DNA of 64,000 nucleotides from Cupriavidus necator (GCF_013141915.1 NZ_SROX01000001.1:124001-188000); one strand, 5' to 3'; numbered from the stretch's first letter, positions 33,933-43,082 are shown. Numbers and translations are program-made. Notes: generated by a model from the sequence alone, not told the origin.

Positions 33933-33950
33933 ATGTACCACATGGTACAT
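33933..33950. promoter_or_regulatory. Perfect 18-bp palindromic site before the Bug-M24 operon
   Basis: ATGTACCA-CA-TGGTACAT is a perfect 8-bp inverted repeat with a 2-base spacer, 58 bases before the Bug start. TGTACCA/TGGTACA is a very strong operator-like site. The regulator could be the TetR encoded just upstream or an unlinked GntR or LacI protein. Confidence 0.7.
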
Positions 33951-34007
33951 TGCGCTCCACGCCTGCACAGGCGGGTGCGTATCGTGGCAAAACCAATGGG
34001 GTGCAAG

Positions 34008-34976
34008 ATGGATCGGAGACAACTACTGGCCGGGCTGGCCGGAACCGCGGTGGCGCTGGCGCTGCCGGCAACCGCGCAGGCCCAGGCCTTCCCTGCCAAA
34101 GCCGTGCGGCTGGTGGTGCCGCAAGCCGGCGGCACCGGCAACGACGTGCTGGCGCGCGCGCTGGCGGACAAGCTCGGCCGCGCCTGGCACCAGCCAGTGG
34201 TGGTGGAAAACAAGCCGGGCGCCAACGGCACGCTGGCCATCAGCTACGTGCGCGGCCAGCCGGCTGATGGCTACACGCTGTTCTTCGCCGGCGTGTCCAA
34301 CCTCAGCTTCAACCCCTTCCTGTATCCGAAGCTGCCTTACAGCCCGACCCGGGACCTGACCGGCGTGGCGATGCTGGCCAACTCGCCGTTCGTTTTCGTC
34401 GCGGCGCCATCGCTGAAGGCTGAGACCTTCCAGGACTTCGTGCGCATCGCCAGGGCGCGGCCTGGCGAGATCAGTTATGCGTCGGGGGGCATCGGCAACT
34501 CGACCCACCTGGCCATGGAGCTGGTCGCGGAACGCACCGGCGTGCGGATGCAGCATATTCCCTTCAACGGCCCCGGCGGTGCCACCAGCCTGCTGACCGG
34601 GCAGACGCCGGTGATGATGAATGTGGTGGCCGGTGTGCATCCGATGATCGTGGGCAAGAAGCTGCTGCCGCTGGCGGTTACCGGCGACAAGCGCTTGACG
34701 GCGCTGCCGGCGGTGCCAACCTTCAAGGAGCTGGGCTATGACGTGCAGGTGCCGGGCTGGTATGCCATCGTCGCGCGCGCCGGCACCCCGGCCAGCGTGA
34801 TCCAGAAAATCAATGCCGACATCAACCAGGTGCTCGACGACCCGGAATTCAAGGAAAAGCTCGGCGTCCAGTTCCTGGATGCCATCAAGGGGCCGCCGTC
34901 CGAGGTCGAGCGCTATATGAAGCGCGACGCCGACACCTGGGGCCCGATCATCAAGCGCCTGAACATTTCCCTCTGA
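34008..34976 (+). CDS. Bug-type (TctC) periplasmic substrate-binding protein
   Basis: 322 residues with a twin-arginine-like signal peptide (MDRRQLLAGLAGTAVALALPATAQA) and Bug blocks FPAKAVRLVVPQAGGTGNDVLA, ENKPGANGTLAI, PADGYTLFFAG, LPYSPTRDLTGVA and IPFNGPGGATSLL. It binds a carboxylate or related solute for a TTT transporter encoded elsewhere. The M24 gene starts 9 bases after its stop, so the ligand is probably the M24 protein's substrate. The start is taken at MDRRQ; two upstream in-frame ATGs are weaker. Confidence 0.9.
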   Translation: MDRRQLLAGLAGTAVALALPATAQAQAFPAKAVRLVVPQAGGTGNDVLARALADKLGRAWHQPVVVENKPGANGTLAISYVRGQPADGYTLFFAGVSNLSFNPFLYPKLPYSPTRDLTGVAMLANSPFVFVAAPSLKAETFQDFVRIARARPGEISYASGGIGNSTHLAMELVAERTGVRMQHIPFNGPGGATSLLTGQTPVMMNVVAGVHPMIVGKKLLPLAVTGDKRLTALPAVPTFKELGYDVQVPGWYAIVARAGTPASVIQKINADINQVLDDPEFKEKLGVQFLDAIKGPPSEVERYMKRDADTWGPIIKRLNISL

Positions 34977-34985
34977 GAGCCCGCC

Positions 34986-36176
34986 ATGCCCCGTCTCACC
35001 CAAGCTGTACACGACTGTCGCCTGGCGGCCATGCGCAAGCTGATGGACAAGCTGCGCGTGGATGCGCTGGTGTTCGGCACGCCCGACTTCTTCCAGTACG
35101 CCACCAACTTCCAGCTCGATGTCTGGCCGTGGGAGCGCCCCGTGTTCGTGGTGGTGCCGCGCAATGGCGAGACCTTCGCGGTGATGAACGAACTGTCGAC
35201 CAACCACATGCGCTTTGCCACCGAGAAGGGCACGGTGTGGCTGCGCGACGTGACCTATTATGCCGAGCATCCGCGGGTGTCGAACCGCCTGCCGCTGCCG
35301 GCGCAATTGCCGGAGGTGGTGGCGGCATTGCTGAGCGCAAAGGGGCTCGGCATGTCGCGCATCGCCGTCGACGTGCAGCATCCCATCCTGGTGGGCGCGC
35401 AACGCCATCTGCCGGAACTGTCGCTGCGCCCGTCGCTGGCCGACCTGCGCAGCCTGCGCTGGGTCAAGCATGCGGAAGAACTCCAGACCATGCGTGAACT
35501 CGGCGCGCTGACCGACTGGGTGCAGGACCGCTACAGGGAGAACATCCGTCCCGGCCGCCTGGTGCAGGAGCTGGACCATGCCATGGCCGCGCTGATGGTG
35601 GAAGAAGCGGCGAAGCGCTTCCCGGGCGAGGATTTCGACATCCTCAAGTGCTGGACGCTGAGCGGTCCCGCGTCGGCATCGCCGCACGGCGACGGTGCCG
35701 CATGCGGTTCCCGCATCGCCGCCGGCGACACCATCGTCAACCTGGTGCTGCCGCGGCTGAACGGGCTCTATGTCGAGAATGAGCGCACCTGGTTTTGCGG
35801 GCGCCCCAGCGACGCGCAGGCGCGCTTCTACCAGGTCGCCGCACGAGCCACCGATGCCGCGGTGGCGGCGGCCGTGGTGGGCAAGCGCGTGTGCGACATG
35901 GATGCCGCCGCGCAGGCCGTGATCGAGCAGGCCAGCTGCGGCGACTATGTGTTCCACCGCACCGGACACGCGGTCGGGCTGATGCTGCATGAATACCCGG
36001 AAGACATGGCGTTCAATCCGCGCCCGCTGCTGGCCGGCGAGGTGTACTCGGCCGAGCCGGGGCTCTATGTCTACGGCCTCGGTGGCTTCCGGCTCGACGA
36101 TACCGTGGTGGTCGGCGAGCAACCGGAAGTCATCATCAAGACGCCGAAGACGCTGGAGTACGCCACCGTCGCGTAG
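34986..36176 (+). CDS. Creatinase-like M24-fold hydrolase lacking metal ligands
   Basis: 396 residues with an N-terminal creatinase/prolidase-N domain (~10-150) and a C-terminal pita-bread domain. The catalytic helix-side His is kept (HRTGHAVGLMLHE, His324 and His328), as is Glu357 (AEPGLY). However, the two metal-binding Asp of aminopeptidases are replaced: the strand reads NLVLPRLNGLYVENERTWF and the last Glu is Asp (RLDDTVV). This pattern matches creatinase-type members, which hydrolyse C-N bonds without metal, rather than Xaa-Pro peptidases. The substrate is probably a small amidine, urea or amide imported by the coupled Bug protein. Ectoine-hydrolase-type activity is an alternative. Confidence 0.78.
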   Translation: MPRLTQAVHDCRLAAMRKLMDKLRVDALVFGTPDFFQYATNFQLDVWPWERPVFVVVPRNGETFAVMNELSTNHMRFATEKGTVWLRDVTYYAEHPRVSNRLPLPAQLPEVVAALLSAKGLGMSRIAVDVQHPILVGAQRHLPELSLRPSLADLRSLRWVKHAEELQTMRELGALTDWVQDRYRENIRPGRLVQELDHAMAALMVEEAAKRFPGEDFDILKCWTLSGPASASPHGDGAACGSRIAAGDTIVNLVLPRLNGLYVENERTWFCGRPSDAQARFYQVAARATDAAVAAAVVGKRVCDMDAAAQAVIEQASCGDYVFHRTGHAVGLMLHEYPEDMAFNPRPLLAGEVYSAEPGLYVYGLGGFRLDDTVVVGEQPEVIIKTPKTLEYATVA

Positions 36177-36189
36177 GCACCAGGCCGCT

Positions 36190-37212
36190 TCAGTCGAGCG
36201 TCACGCCGGTATCCGCGGTCAGCTTCAGCACCACAGGCAGGTAGGCCTTGTAGGCCGCCTCTGCCTGCGCCGGCGTGGTGCCCAGCGGCTCCGCGCCCAT
36301 GTCCGCGATGCGCCGCTGCATGTCGGCGCTGGCGACCAGGCTGGCGGTCTCGCGGCCGAGGCGGTCGATGATTTCCTGCGGGGTCTTCGCCGGCGCCATC
36401 AGCGTGAGCGGGCCGGTCAGCCGGAACGGTTCGTCGGCATAGCCGGCTTCGGTGAAGGTCGGCACTTCCGGCAGCGCTTGCGCGCGCCGCGTGCCGGTGA
36501 CCGCCAGCGGCCGCAGCTTGCCCGTGGCGAAATGCTGCTTGAGCGCCGTCACCGAGCCTACCGTCACGTTGACCTGGCCGGCCAGCAAGTCGGTCACCAT
36601 CGGTCCTTCGCCGCGGTAGGGCACGTGCAGCATGTCGGCCTGGTATTGCCTGGCGAAATAGGTCTGGATGGTATGCGGTTGCGTGCCCGCGCCCCAGGAG
36701 CCCATGCGCAGCTTGCCGGGCGAGGCCTTGGCATAGGCCAGCAGCTCGGCCACCGTCTTCGCCGGCACGCTGCTGTGGACGGCCAGCACGGTGCGCGCGG
36801 TGGCAATGTCGGAGACCGGGCGCAGGTCGGTGCGGGGATCGTAGGGCAGCTTCTTGTACAGCGCCAGGTTGGACGTAATCGGGCCCGGAATCGTCATCAG
36901 CAGGGTATAGCCGTCTGGCGCCGCCTTGGCGACATAGTCGGTGCCGATGATGCCGCCGGCGCCGCCCTTGTTTTCGACCACCACCGTCTTGCCCAGCTGG
37001 CGCGACAAGCCGTTGCCGACGGCGCGTGCCAGCGTATCGGTGAGGCCGCCCGGCGGATAGGCGACGATCAGGTGGATGGGCTTGGCCGGGTAGGCGCCCT
37101 GCGCGGCCGCCGCGACCGGCATGACGGCGAGCACCGCGATGCTGAGCCAGGGCAGCGCGGCCTGCAGCAGTGCGCGGCGCGGCCGCGGCGAAGAACGGAC
37201 AGCGGTCATCAT
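36190..37212 (-). CDS. Bug-type (TctC) periplasmic substrate-binding protein
   Basis: 340 residues. A long basic start (SSPRPRRALLQAAL) and hydrophobic core ending near AAAAQG form the signal peptide. Bug blocks: YPAKPIHLIVAYPPGGLTDTLA, ENKGGAGGIIGTDYVAKAAPDGYTLL, LPYDPRTDLRPVS and VPYRGEGPMVTD. It is the last gene of the minus-strand operon led by the ADP-forming ligase, 67 bases after another Bug gene. Two receptors in one operon suggest two related ligands or a duplication that has diverged. Confidence 0.9.
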   Translation of the reverse strand: MMTAVRSSPRPRRALLQAALPWLSIAVLAVMPVAAAAQGAYPAKPIHLIVAYPPGGLTDTLARAVGNGLSRQLGKTVVVENKGGAGGIIGTDYVAKAAPDGYTLLMTIPGPITSNLALYKKLPYDPRTDLRPVSDIATARTVLAVHSSVPAKTVAELLAYAKASPGKLRMGSWGAGTQPHTIQTYFARQYQADMLHVPYRGEGPMVTDLLAGQVNVTVGSVTALKQHFATGKLRPLAVTGTRRAQALPEVPTFTEAGYADEPFRLTGPLTLMAPAKTPQEIIDRLGRETASLVASADMQRRIADMGAEPLGTTPAQAEAAYKAYLPVVLKLTADTGVTLD

Positions 37213-37279
37213 GATGGCGTGGTCTCCTTTCTCGTGCGATGTCACGGGTGGTCTTGCTGGGAAGTCTTGCGCGCGACCG

Positions 37280-38260
37280 CTAATCCAGCTTGATGCCGCG
37301 TGCCTGGATCAGCTTGCCCCACTTGCCGATCTCCTGGTCGATGAAGGCCGAGAACGCGCTGCCGCGCTCGGGATGCGGCTCCAGGCCAAGGCCAAGCAGC
37401 TTGTTGCGGGTTTGCGCATCGGCCAGCACGGCCGACGCTTCGCGGTTCAGCCGCTCGGTGACGGCAGGCGGCGTGCCGGCCGGCGCGACCAGTCCGAACC
37501 AGCCGTAGCCGACCATGCCCGGATAGCCCTGTTCGGCGAAGGTGGGCGCATCGGGATAGACCGGCGTGCGCTGTTCCGAGGCCACCGCCAGCACGCGCAG
37601 CTTGCCGGCCTTGATGAAGGGCAGCGCCGACGTGATGGCGGTCAGCGTGGCGTCGGCGCGGCCTGCCAGCAGTTCGGTATAAGCGGTGGCGTCGCCGCGG
37701 TAGTGGACGCTCAGCAGCTTGAACTTGCCGACCTGCCCGAACAGCTCGGCGGTCAGGTGCGGACCCGAGCCCGCGCCGGGCGAAGCCACCGTTACGCCGT
37801 CCGGCTTTTCCCTGGCCATGCGTACGAAATCCGCCACCGTGCGCGCCGGCGAACTGGCATTGACGATCAGGAAGATCGGCCCCAGCACGCGCGGTCCCAC
37901 CGCGACGAAATCCTTGTGCACGTCGTAGCGCTGCGCAATGCCCGCGGCGGTATTGATGGCAAAGGGCGCGGCCGCCCACAGCAGCGTATAGCCATCCGGC
38001 GCGGCATGCGCCACATGCTCCGTGGCCAGCCGCGTGCCGGCGCCGGGCTTGTTTTCGACCACCACCTGCTGGCCCAGCTTGCTGCCCAGCGCGTCGGCGA
38101 GGATGCGCGCCGAGATGTCATTGGAGCCGCCGGCGCCGTAGGGCGAAACCAGCTTGACCGGGCGCGCCGGATACGCCTGTGCCTGCGCCTGGCCGCTCAG
38201 GCACAGCAGGGCCACGCTGGCCGTCAGCACGGCCCGGGCGAAGACAACGGTTCGGTTCAT
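37280..38260 (-). CDS. Bug-type (TctC) periplasmic substrate-binding protein
   Basis: 326 residues with a signal peptide (VVFARAVLTASVALLCLSGQAQA). Bug blocks: YPARPVKLVSPYGAGGSNDISA, ENKPGAGTRLATEHVAHAAPDGYTLLWA, and VHYRGDATAYTELLAGRADA in place of the usual VPYKG. Its ATG overlaps the stop of the upstream DUF1254 gene (ATGA), so synthesis is coupled to that protein. No TctA/TctB genes are in this operon. Confidence 0.9.
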   Translation of the reverse strand: MNRTVVFARAVLTASVALLCLSGQAQAQAYPARPVKLVSPYGAGGSNDISARILADALGSKLGQQVVVENKPGAGTRLATEHVAHAAPDGYTLLWAAAPFAINTAAGIAQRYDVHKDFVAVGPRVLGPIFLIVNASSPARTVADFVRMAREKPDGVTVASPGAGSGPHLTAELFGQVGKFKLLSVHYRGDATAYTELLAGRADATLTAITSALPFIKAGKLRVLAVASEQRTPVYPDAPTFAEQGYPGMVGYGWFGLVAPAGTPPAVTERLNREASAVLADAQTRNKLLGLGLEPHPERGSAFSAFIDQEIGKWGKLIQARGIKLD

Positions 38261-39573
38261 GAGGGTTCCTTGATGCGGCGAATGGCGGGGTAGCAGAAGG
38301 TGCGCTCCAGGTGGGCGGTGCCGGGGACGTACAGGCGCAACGCCACGTAGAACGGTTCGGGCGGGGCGGGCAGCCAGTTGCCGGCGCAAGTCGGGTCCGC
38401 CGGGCCGCGCGCGCCCATCACGATGCGCAGGCTGCCATCCGGCGCCGCGCGCAGGCCCGGCGAGCGGTCACCCAGCGAATAGCGCTGCAGCGGGTTCTCC
38501 GCCAGCATGCAGTCCGACTTGCGGTACATGGTCAGCGACCAGAACGCGCCCACCTGCGGCAAGCCTTGCGCCGGGAACACCAGCTCGTACTGGTGCGTAC
38601 CGTCCAGCGGCAAGCCGTCGGCATCGCAGTCGGCCATCAGGTACATGGCTTCCTCGACGCCCAGTGCGCCGATATAGTTGCGCGCCACCTCGGCGCGCAG
38701 CGCGTAGTGCGCGCCGAACGAAGTGCGGATGTCCACCGGCAGGGACCAGCCACCGCCCAGTGCGGAAGCCCTGGGCGCGGCCAGTTCGGCATCGACCTGC
38801 ACCAGTGCCGCCGCCAGCGCCGTGCGTTGCGCTGGCGTCAGCGGCGCCGCGCTGCCGATGCCGGCCTCGGCGAAGCCGCGCACCAGGCTGGCTTCGGCCG
38901 CCGGCGGCGGGTTCTCGCTCAGCATGCGGTTGACGATGGCGGCGTAGCGGTCGGGATCGGATGGCCGCTCGCCGGCGTGCATGCCCGCGTCGATGACCGT
39001 CGCGGCTGGCTTGCCGTCGGGCCGGCGCAGGCGGATGCCGTCCTGCAGCGCATGCGCGCCCGGCAGGTCGGCTTCGCCGTCGGCCAGGATGCGGCCGATG
39101 ATCCAGACCGCGTCGGTCGGGCACGACAGCGGCGTGGCGCCGGCCGGCACCTCGCCCTGCCAGTCCGGCCCGTGCAGCAGCCAGGTGCCGCCTTGCGTGC
39201 CGGTGGTGCGAGTGCCGATGTAGCCGAACGGGTTGGTATAGGCGTCCAGCAGCCCGAGCACGTAGTAGCGGCCGTTGCAATCCGGCACGTCCAGCAGCAG
39301 CGGTCCGTGGGACAGGTCGAGCCAGGCGTTGGTGTAGAGCGTGTCGTTGTTCGGCGTGACGACCTGCCGGTGTTGCGGGCCGAGCAGCGTGCGCACGTGC
39401 GTGACGGTGTTGATCCAGCGCAGCGTGGACTCTGGGCCGTCGCCGGCGAAGACGCCGGCGCTGTCGCGGCGCGGGCAGGTGGCGGCACGCATGCGCGCCA
39501 TTTCGTACAGCGGCAGCGTGTAGCGCACCGCGTCGCGCGCGAGCGCGTCGAGGGAAGTGTCGTGGATGGCCAT
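38257..39573 (-). CDS. DUF1254/DUF1214 domain protein, copy A
   Basis: 438 residues. An N-terminal DUF1254 region contains INTVTHVRTLLGPQHRQVVTPNNDTLYTNAWLDLSHGPLLLDVPD and YYVLGLLDAYTNPFGYIGTRTTG. A C-terminal DUF1214 region contains YELVFPAQGLPQVGAFWSLTMYRKSDCMLAENPLQRYSLGDRSPGL. These beta-rich domains have no established biochemical role. No signal peptide is seen, although many family members are exported. It follows copy B by 12 bases and overlaps the Bug gene, so it belongs to the catabolic operon. A role in processing the acid imported there is inference from context only. Confidence 0.82.
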   Translation of the reverse strand: MAIHDTSLDALARDAVRYTLPLYEMARMRAATCPRRDSAGVFAGDGPESTLRWINTVTHVRTLLGPQHRQVVTPNNDTLYTNAWLDLSHGPLLLDVPDCNGRYYVLGLLDAYTNPFGYIGTRTTGTQGGTWLLHGPDWQGEVPAGATPLSCPTDAVWIIGRILADGEADLPGAHALQDGIRLRRPDGKPAATVIDAGMHAGERPSDPDRYAAIVNRMLSENPPPAAEASLVRGFAEAGIGSAAPLTPAQRTALAAALVQVDAELAAPRASALGGGWSLPVDIRTSFGAHYALRAEVARNYIGALGVEEAMYLMADCDADGLPLDGTHQYELVFPAQGLPQVGAFWSLTMYRKSDCMLAENPLQRYSLGDRSPGLRAAPDGSLRIVMGARGPADPTCAGNWLPAPPEPFYVALRLYVPGTAHLERTFCYPAIRRIKEPS

Positions 39574-39585
39574 GCGCTGGCTCCT

Positions 39586-40899
39586 TCAGGCGATGCGCCG
39601 CAGCGGCGGGATCACGTAGTCTCCGGCCATGAAGCCGTCGGTAGGGTGGTACAGGCGCAGGATCAGGTAGAACGGGGCATCCGGTGCGGGCAGCCAGTTC
39701 TCCTGTGCCTGGGCGGGGCGCTGGTGCGAGATGGTCAGCGTAAGGCCGCCATCGCTGTCGTATTGCAGCCCCGGGCTGCGGTCGCCCAGCGCATAGCGGC
39801 CGATCGCGTTGTCGGTGAAGAAGCGGTCGGCGCCGTAGAGCGATACCGACCAGAATGCCTGCGCCGGCGGCAGGTGTCCGGCGGGGAAGTGCAGCGTGTA
39901 GGTGTGGCGGCCATGCAGCAGCTCGCCATCGGCATCATAGTCGGCGGCGGCGTAGACCGCTTCGTCGGCGCGCAGTGCGCCCAGGCCCTTCATCGCGGTC
40001 ACGGCGCGCTGCATCCAGTCGTCGCCGTAGCGGCCCAGCAGCAGGCTGTAGGTCCAGCTCTTGCGCGCATGGCTGCGGGTGTTGGCTTCGATCAGCGCCA
40101 TGCCTTCGTGCCACGCGCGCACCAGGCCCTGCTGCACCGCGGGGCGCAGCGCGCCCACGTCGACCGCCTCGCCGGCGCGGATGCCGCACTTGCGCAGCAG
40201 CGACAGCAAGCCGGCGGCGGAGGTCTCGGCCGGATATTCGCGCAGCGCGTTGAAGACGTTGGCGAAGTAGTCGAGCGCGGGCTCGCCGCTTTCCTGCCAG
40301 TCGCGCACGCAGGCGGGTTGGCGCGCGGTGCCGCCGGACAGGCGGAAGCCGTTCTCGAAGGCGCTGGCGGCCGGCAGGTCGTCGGGGCCGGTCACCAGCA
40401 CGCGGCCCAGCAGCCAGACCAGCGAGGTGGGGCAATGCACCACATGCCCGCCGTCGGCATGCTGGCCGGGGCCGGCCAGCACGATGTCCGCGCCCGCGGC
40501 AGGCACGTTGCGCGGGCCCAGGTTCTCGAAGTTGTTGGTCCAGGCGTCCAGCAATTCGACCACGTAGTAGCGGCGCGCATCGGGCAGCGCGGGCACGTGC
40601 AGCGTGACGGGACCGTCGGCGAGGTTGACCCAGGCGCAGAAGTAGAGCAGGTCATTGGCCGGCGTGACGATGTCGCGGTCGCGATGCGTCCACGGCTGCG
40701 TGCTGGCCGACAGCGTGTTGACTGGCGCGCGCCCATAGCCGGTGGCCTGCGCCACCGAGGTCTGCAGCCTGCAGGTGCGCAGGCTTTCGAACAACGGGTA
40801 GGTGGCCAGCACCAGCGGCAGTGCTGCCGCCGCCGTCAGGGCTTCCTGCGGGGTGTCGATCGGGGCGCCGGCAAGGAAGGGCGCAACGGGTTGGTTCAT
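39586..40899 (-). CDS. DUF1254/DUF1214 domain protein, copy B
   Basis: A 437-residue paralogue of copy A with the same order of blocks: TPANDLLYFCAWVNLADGPVTLHVPALPDARRYYVVELLDAWTNNFENLG, then YTLHFPAGHLPPAQAFWSVSLYGADRFFTDNAIGRYALGDRSPGL. The two copies have diverged considerably, so this is an old duplication kept in tandem, perhaps forming a heteromer. Its start overlaps the stop of the ADP-forming ligase by one base (TGATG), which implies coupled translation. Confidence 0.82.
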   Translation of the reverse strand: MNQPVAPFLAGAPIDTPQEALTAAAALPLVLATYPLFESLRTCRLQTSVAQATGYGRAPVNTLSASTQPWTHRDRDIVTPANDLLYFCAWVNLADGPVTLHVPALPDARRYYVVELLDAWTNNFENLGPRNVPAAGADIVLAGPGQHADGGHVVHCPTSLVWLLGRVLVTGPDDLPAASAFENGFRLSGGTARQPACVRDWQESGEPALDYFANVFNALREYPAETSAAGLLSLLRKCGIRAGEAVDVGALRPAVQQGLVRAWHEGMALIEANTRSHARKSWTYSLLLGRYGDDWMQRAVTAMKGLGALRADEAVYAAADYDADGELLHGRHTYTLHFPAGHLPPAQAFWSVSLYGADRFFTDNAIGRYALGDRSPGLQYDSDGGLTLTISHQRPAQAQENWLPAPDAPFYLILRLYHPTDGFMAGDYVIPPLRRIA

Positions 40900-43082
40900 C
40901 AGGTGGTCTCCTCGGTCGGTTCGTTTGAGAGGCGGTCCGGCGCCGCCGCATGCAAGGTCACCACGGCATCGGCGGCGACCACGCCACCGGCCGTGACGAT
41001 CAACGGATTGATCTCGAGCGTATCGAGCCGCGGGCCGAGCGCGGCCGCGGCTTGCGAGACGCGCACCAGCACTTCCGCGACCGCATCGGCATCGATCGCG
41101 GGATGGCCGCGGTGGCCGGACAGCAGTGCCTCGGCACGGCTTGCGCGCAGCATGGTGCGCGCGCGGGCGTGGCTCAGCGGCGCCAGGCCGAACGCGGTCT
41201 GGCGGAAGATCTCCACCGCGGTGCCGCCGATGCCGGCCAGCGCCACCAGGCCGAACACCGGGTCGCGCCGCACGCCTACCATCAGCTCGCCCCAGCCGCG
41301 CACCATGCCGGCGACCAGCGCGCCGTCAAAGCGCGCGGGGGTGCCGTGGCTGGCCGCGGCGGCCTGCACTTGCGCAAAGGCTGCGCGGGCCGCCTGCGCG
41401 TCCGCCACGTTCAGCACCACGCCGCCGACATCGCTCTTGTGCAGGATGTCCGGGGAGCACAGCTTGATCGCCACCGGGTAGCCGATCGCTTCAGCAATGC
41501 GCGCGGCCTCGTCGGCATCGCGCGCCAGGCCATGCGGCGCGGTGGGGATGCCGCACGCGGCGAGCCATTGCATGGCTTCAAACTCGGATAGGGCGGTGGT
41601 GCCGGGCGGCGCCTGCGGAACGGGCGGGATGGGCGCGGCAGCGGCCGATGCGGGGGCTGTCGCGCGGGCCGCCGCCTGCGCCGCGGCGCGGGCCAGCACC
41701 GCCACGGCATGCACCGCCTGCGCCGGTTCGCGGAATACCAGCGCACCGCGCGCTTCCAGCCAGCGGCGCTTGTCGTCATCGACCAGGCCGCTGAACAGCA
41801 GCGGCGCGGCGCTGTCGCTGCGGCCGAGGGTCTCGACGGTCTGCTGCAGCCCGGGCCAGATCCGCGGCGCGCCCACGCCGCCGGCAAGGAACGCCACCAC
41901 GCTGCCGTAATCCGGGCTTTGTGCCGCGGCGGCGATGGCGTCAAGCAATACCTCCGGCTGCGCCACCACCTGGCCGGTGACGTCGATGGGATTGGCGGTG
42001 CTGGCGAACGGGATCGCGCTGCGCAGCGCGGCCGCCCCCGCTTCAGGCATCGGCGGCAGCGGCAGGTCCAGCGCCTCGGCCTGGTCGGCCATCATGATGC
42101 CGACGCCGCCGGAGACCGTCACCAGCGCGACGGGCGTGACCGCATGGGCCGGTTCCTTCGCCGCAGGCTGCCACCGCGTCGGCCGGCGCCCGCGCGACAG
42201 CACGTAGCCCAGCCGGAAGAAGTCATCCAGCGTATCCGCGCGGAACACGCCGTACTCGTCGAACACCGCCTGGTAGACCGCGTCTTCGCCCGCCAGACTG
42301 GCGGTATGCGATTGCGCGGAACGTGCGCCGGCTTCGGTGGTGCCGACCTTGGTCACCACCACCGGCTTGCCCGCCGCCCGCGCGGCCGCCAGCGCCTGGC
42401 GCAGGCGGTTGCCGTCGCGGCAGCCTTCCAGATAGGCGAGGATGACGCGCGTGGCATCGTCGCGGGCCATCCATTCGATCACGTCCGCCACGTGCAGGCC
42501 GGCTTCATTGCCGGTGGTGACCCAGTGGCTCAGGCCCAGCGCGGCCTCGCGCGCCAGCGCGAAGGCATAGGCGCCAAAGGCGCCGCTCTGGCTGACCAGG
42601 CCGACCTCGCCGACCGGCGGCAGCCCGCTCAGCGGGATCGGCGAGAAGGTGGCGAACACGCGCTCGCGCAGGTTCATCGCGCCCAGGCAGTTGGGCCCCA
42701 GCAGCGTGATGCCATGGGCCTGCGCCAGCGCCGCCAACTTGGCCTGCAGCGCGACGCCGTTGCCGCCGGTTTCGGCAAAGCCCGAGGTGAAGAACACCGC
42801 GGCGCGCGTGCCGTTGCGCGCCAGCTGGCGCATGGCGTCGAGGCTGGCACTGACCGGCAGCGCCACGATGGCAAGGTCGACCGGCGCATCCAGCGCGTCG
42901 AGCGTGGGCACCGCGGCCAGTCCCTGCACTTCGCTGGCCGTGGCATGGACCGGCACGATGCGTCCGCCGTAGCCGAGTTCGCTCAGCAGCCGCACCGGCA
43001 TGCCGCCCACCTTGTCGGGCTGGGTCGAAGCGCCGATCACGGCGATAGTGCGCGGTTGCAGCAGTGCGCTCAGGTCTGGCAT
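40899..43082 (-). CDS. NDP-forming acyl-CoA ligase (acetate-CoA ligase family)
   Basis: 727 residues combining a CoA-binding domain (IAVIGASTQPDKVGGMPVRLL), succinyl-CoA-ligase-like domains with the phosphohistidine loop SHTASLAGEDAVY (His259), and a C-terminal ATP-grasp domain from ~505 (LSEFEAMQWLAACGIPTAPHG, VAIKLCSPDILHKSDVGGVVL). The enzyme makes an acyl-CoA from an acid, CoA and ATP, releasing ADP and phosphate. The acid is unknown; the family includes acetate-, pimeloyl- and aryl-acid ligases. It is the first gene of the operon facing the GntR regulator. Confidence 0.9.
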   Translation of the reverse strand: MPDLSALLQPRTIAVIGASTQPDKVGGMPVRLLSELGYGGRIVPVHATASEVQGLAAVPTLDALDAPVDLAIVALPVSASLDAMRQLARNGTRAAVFFTSGFAETGGNGVALQAKLAALAQAHGITLLGPNCLGAMNLRERVFATFSPIPLSGLPPVGEVGLVSQSGAFGAYAFALAREAALGLSHWVTTGNEAGLHVADVIEWMARDDATRVILAYLEGCRDGNRLRQALAAARAAGKPVVVTKVGTTEAGARSAQSHTASLAGEDAVYQAVFDEYGVFRADTLDDFFRLGYVLSRGRRPTRWQPAAKEPAHAVTPVALVTVSGGVGIMMADQAEALDLPLPPMPEAGAAALRSAIPFASTANPIDVTGQVVAQPEVLLDAIAAAAQSPDYGSVVAFLAGGVGAPRIWPGLQQTVETLGRSDSAAPLLFSGLVDDDKRRWLEARGALVFREPAQAVHAVAVLARAAAQAAARATAPASAAAAPIPPVPQAPPGTTALSEFEAMQWLAACGIPTAPHGLARDADEAARIAEAIGYPVAIKLCSPDILHKSDVGGVVLNVADAQAARAAFAQVQAAAASHGTPARFDGALVAGMVRGWGELMVGVRRDPVFGLVALAGIGGTAVEIFRQTAFGLAPLSHARARTMLRASRAEALLSGHRGHPAIDADAVAEVLVRVSQAAAALGPRLDTLEINPLIVTAGGVVAADAVVTLHAAAPDRLSNEPTEETT

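Noticed and set aside
34023..36122. 699-codon open frame on the minus strand
   Set aside because: Antisense to the Bug and M24 genes, without domain or ribosome site.
34986..36176. Xaa-Pro aminopeptidase
   Set aside because: The metal-binding Asp residues needed for that activity are replaced, so a creatinase-like assignment fits better.
38311..41481. 1056-codon open frame on the plus strand
   Set aside because: It is antisense to the two DUF1254 genes and the ligase. Its composition is repetitive (Arg/Gly/His/Gln) and has no domain.
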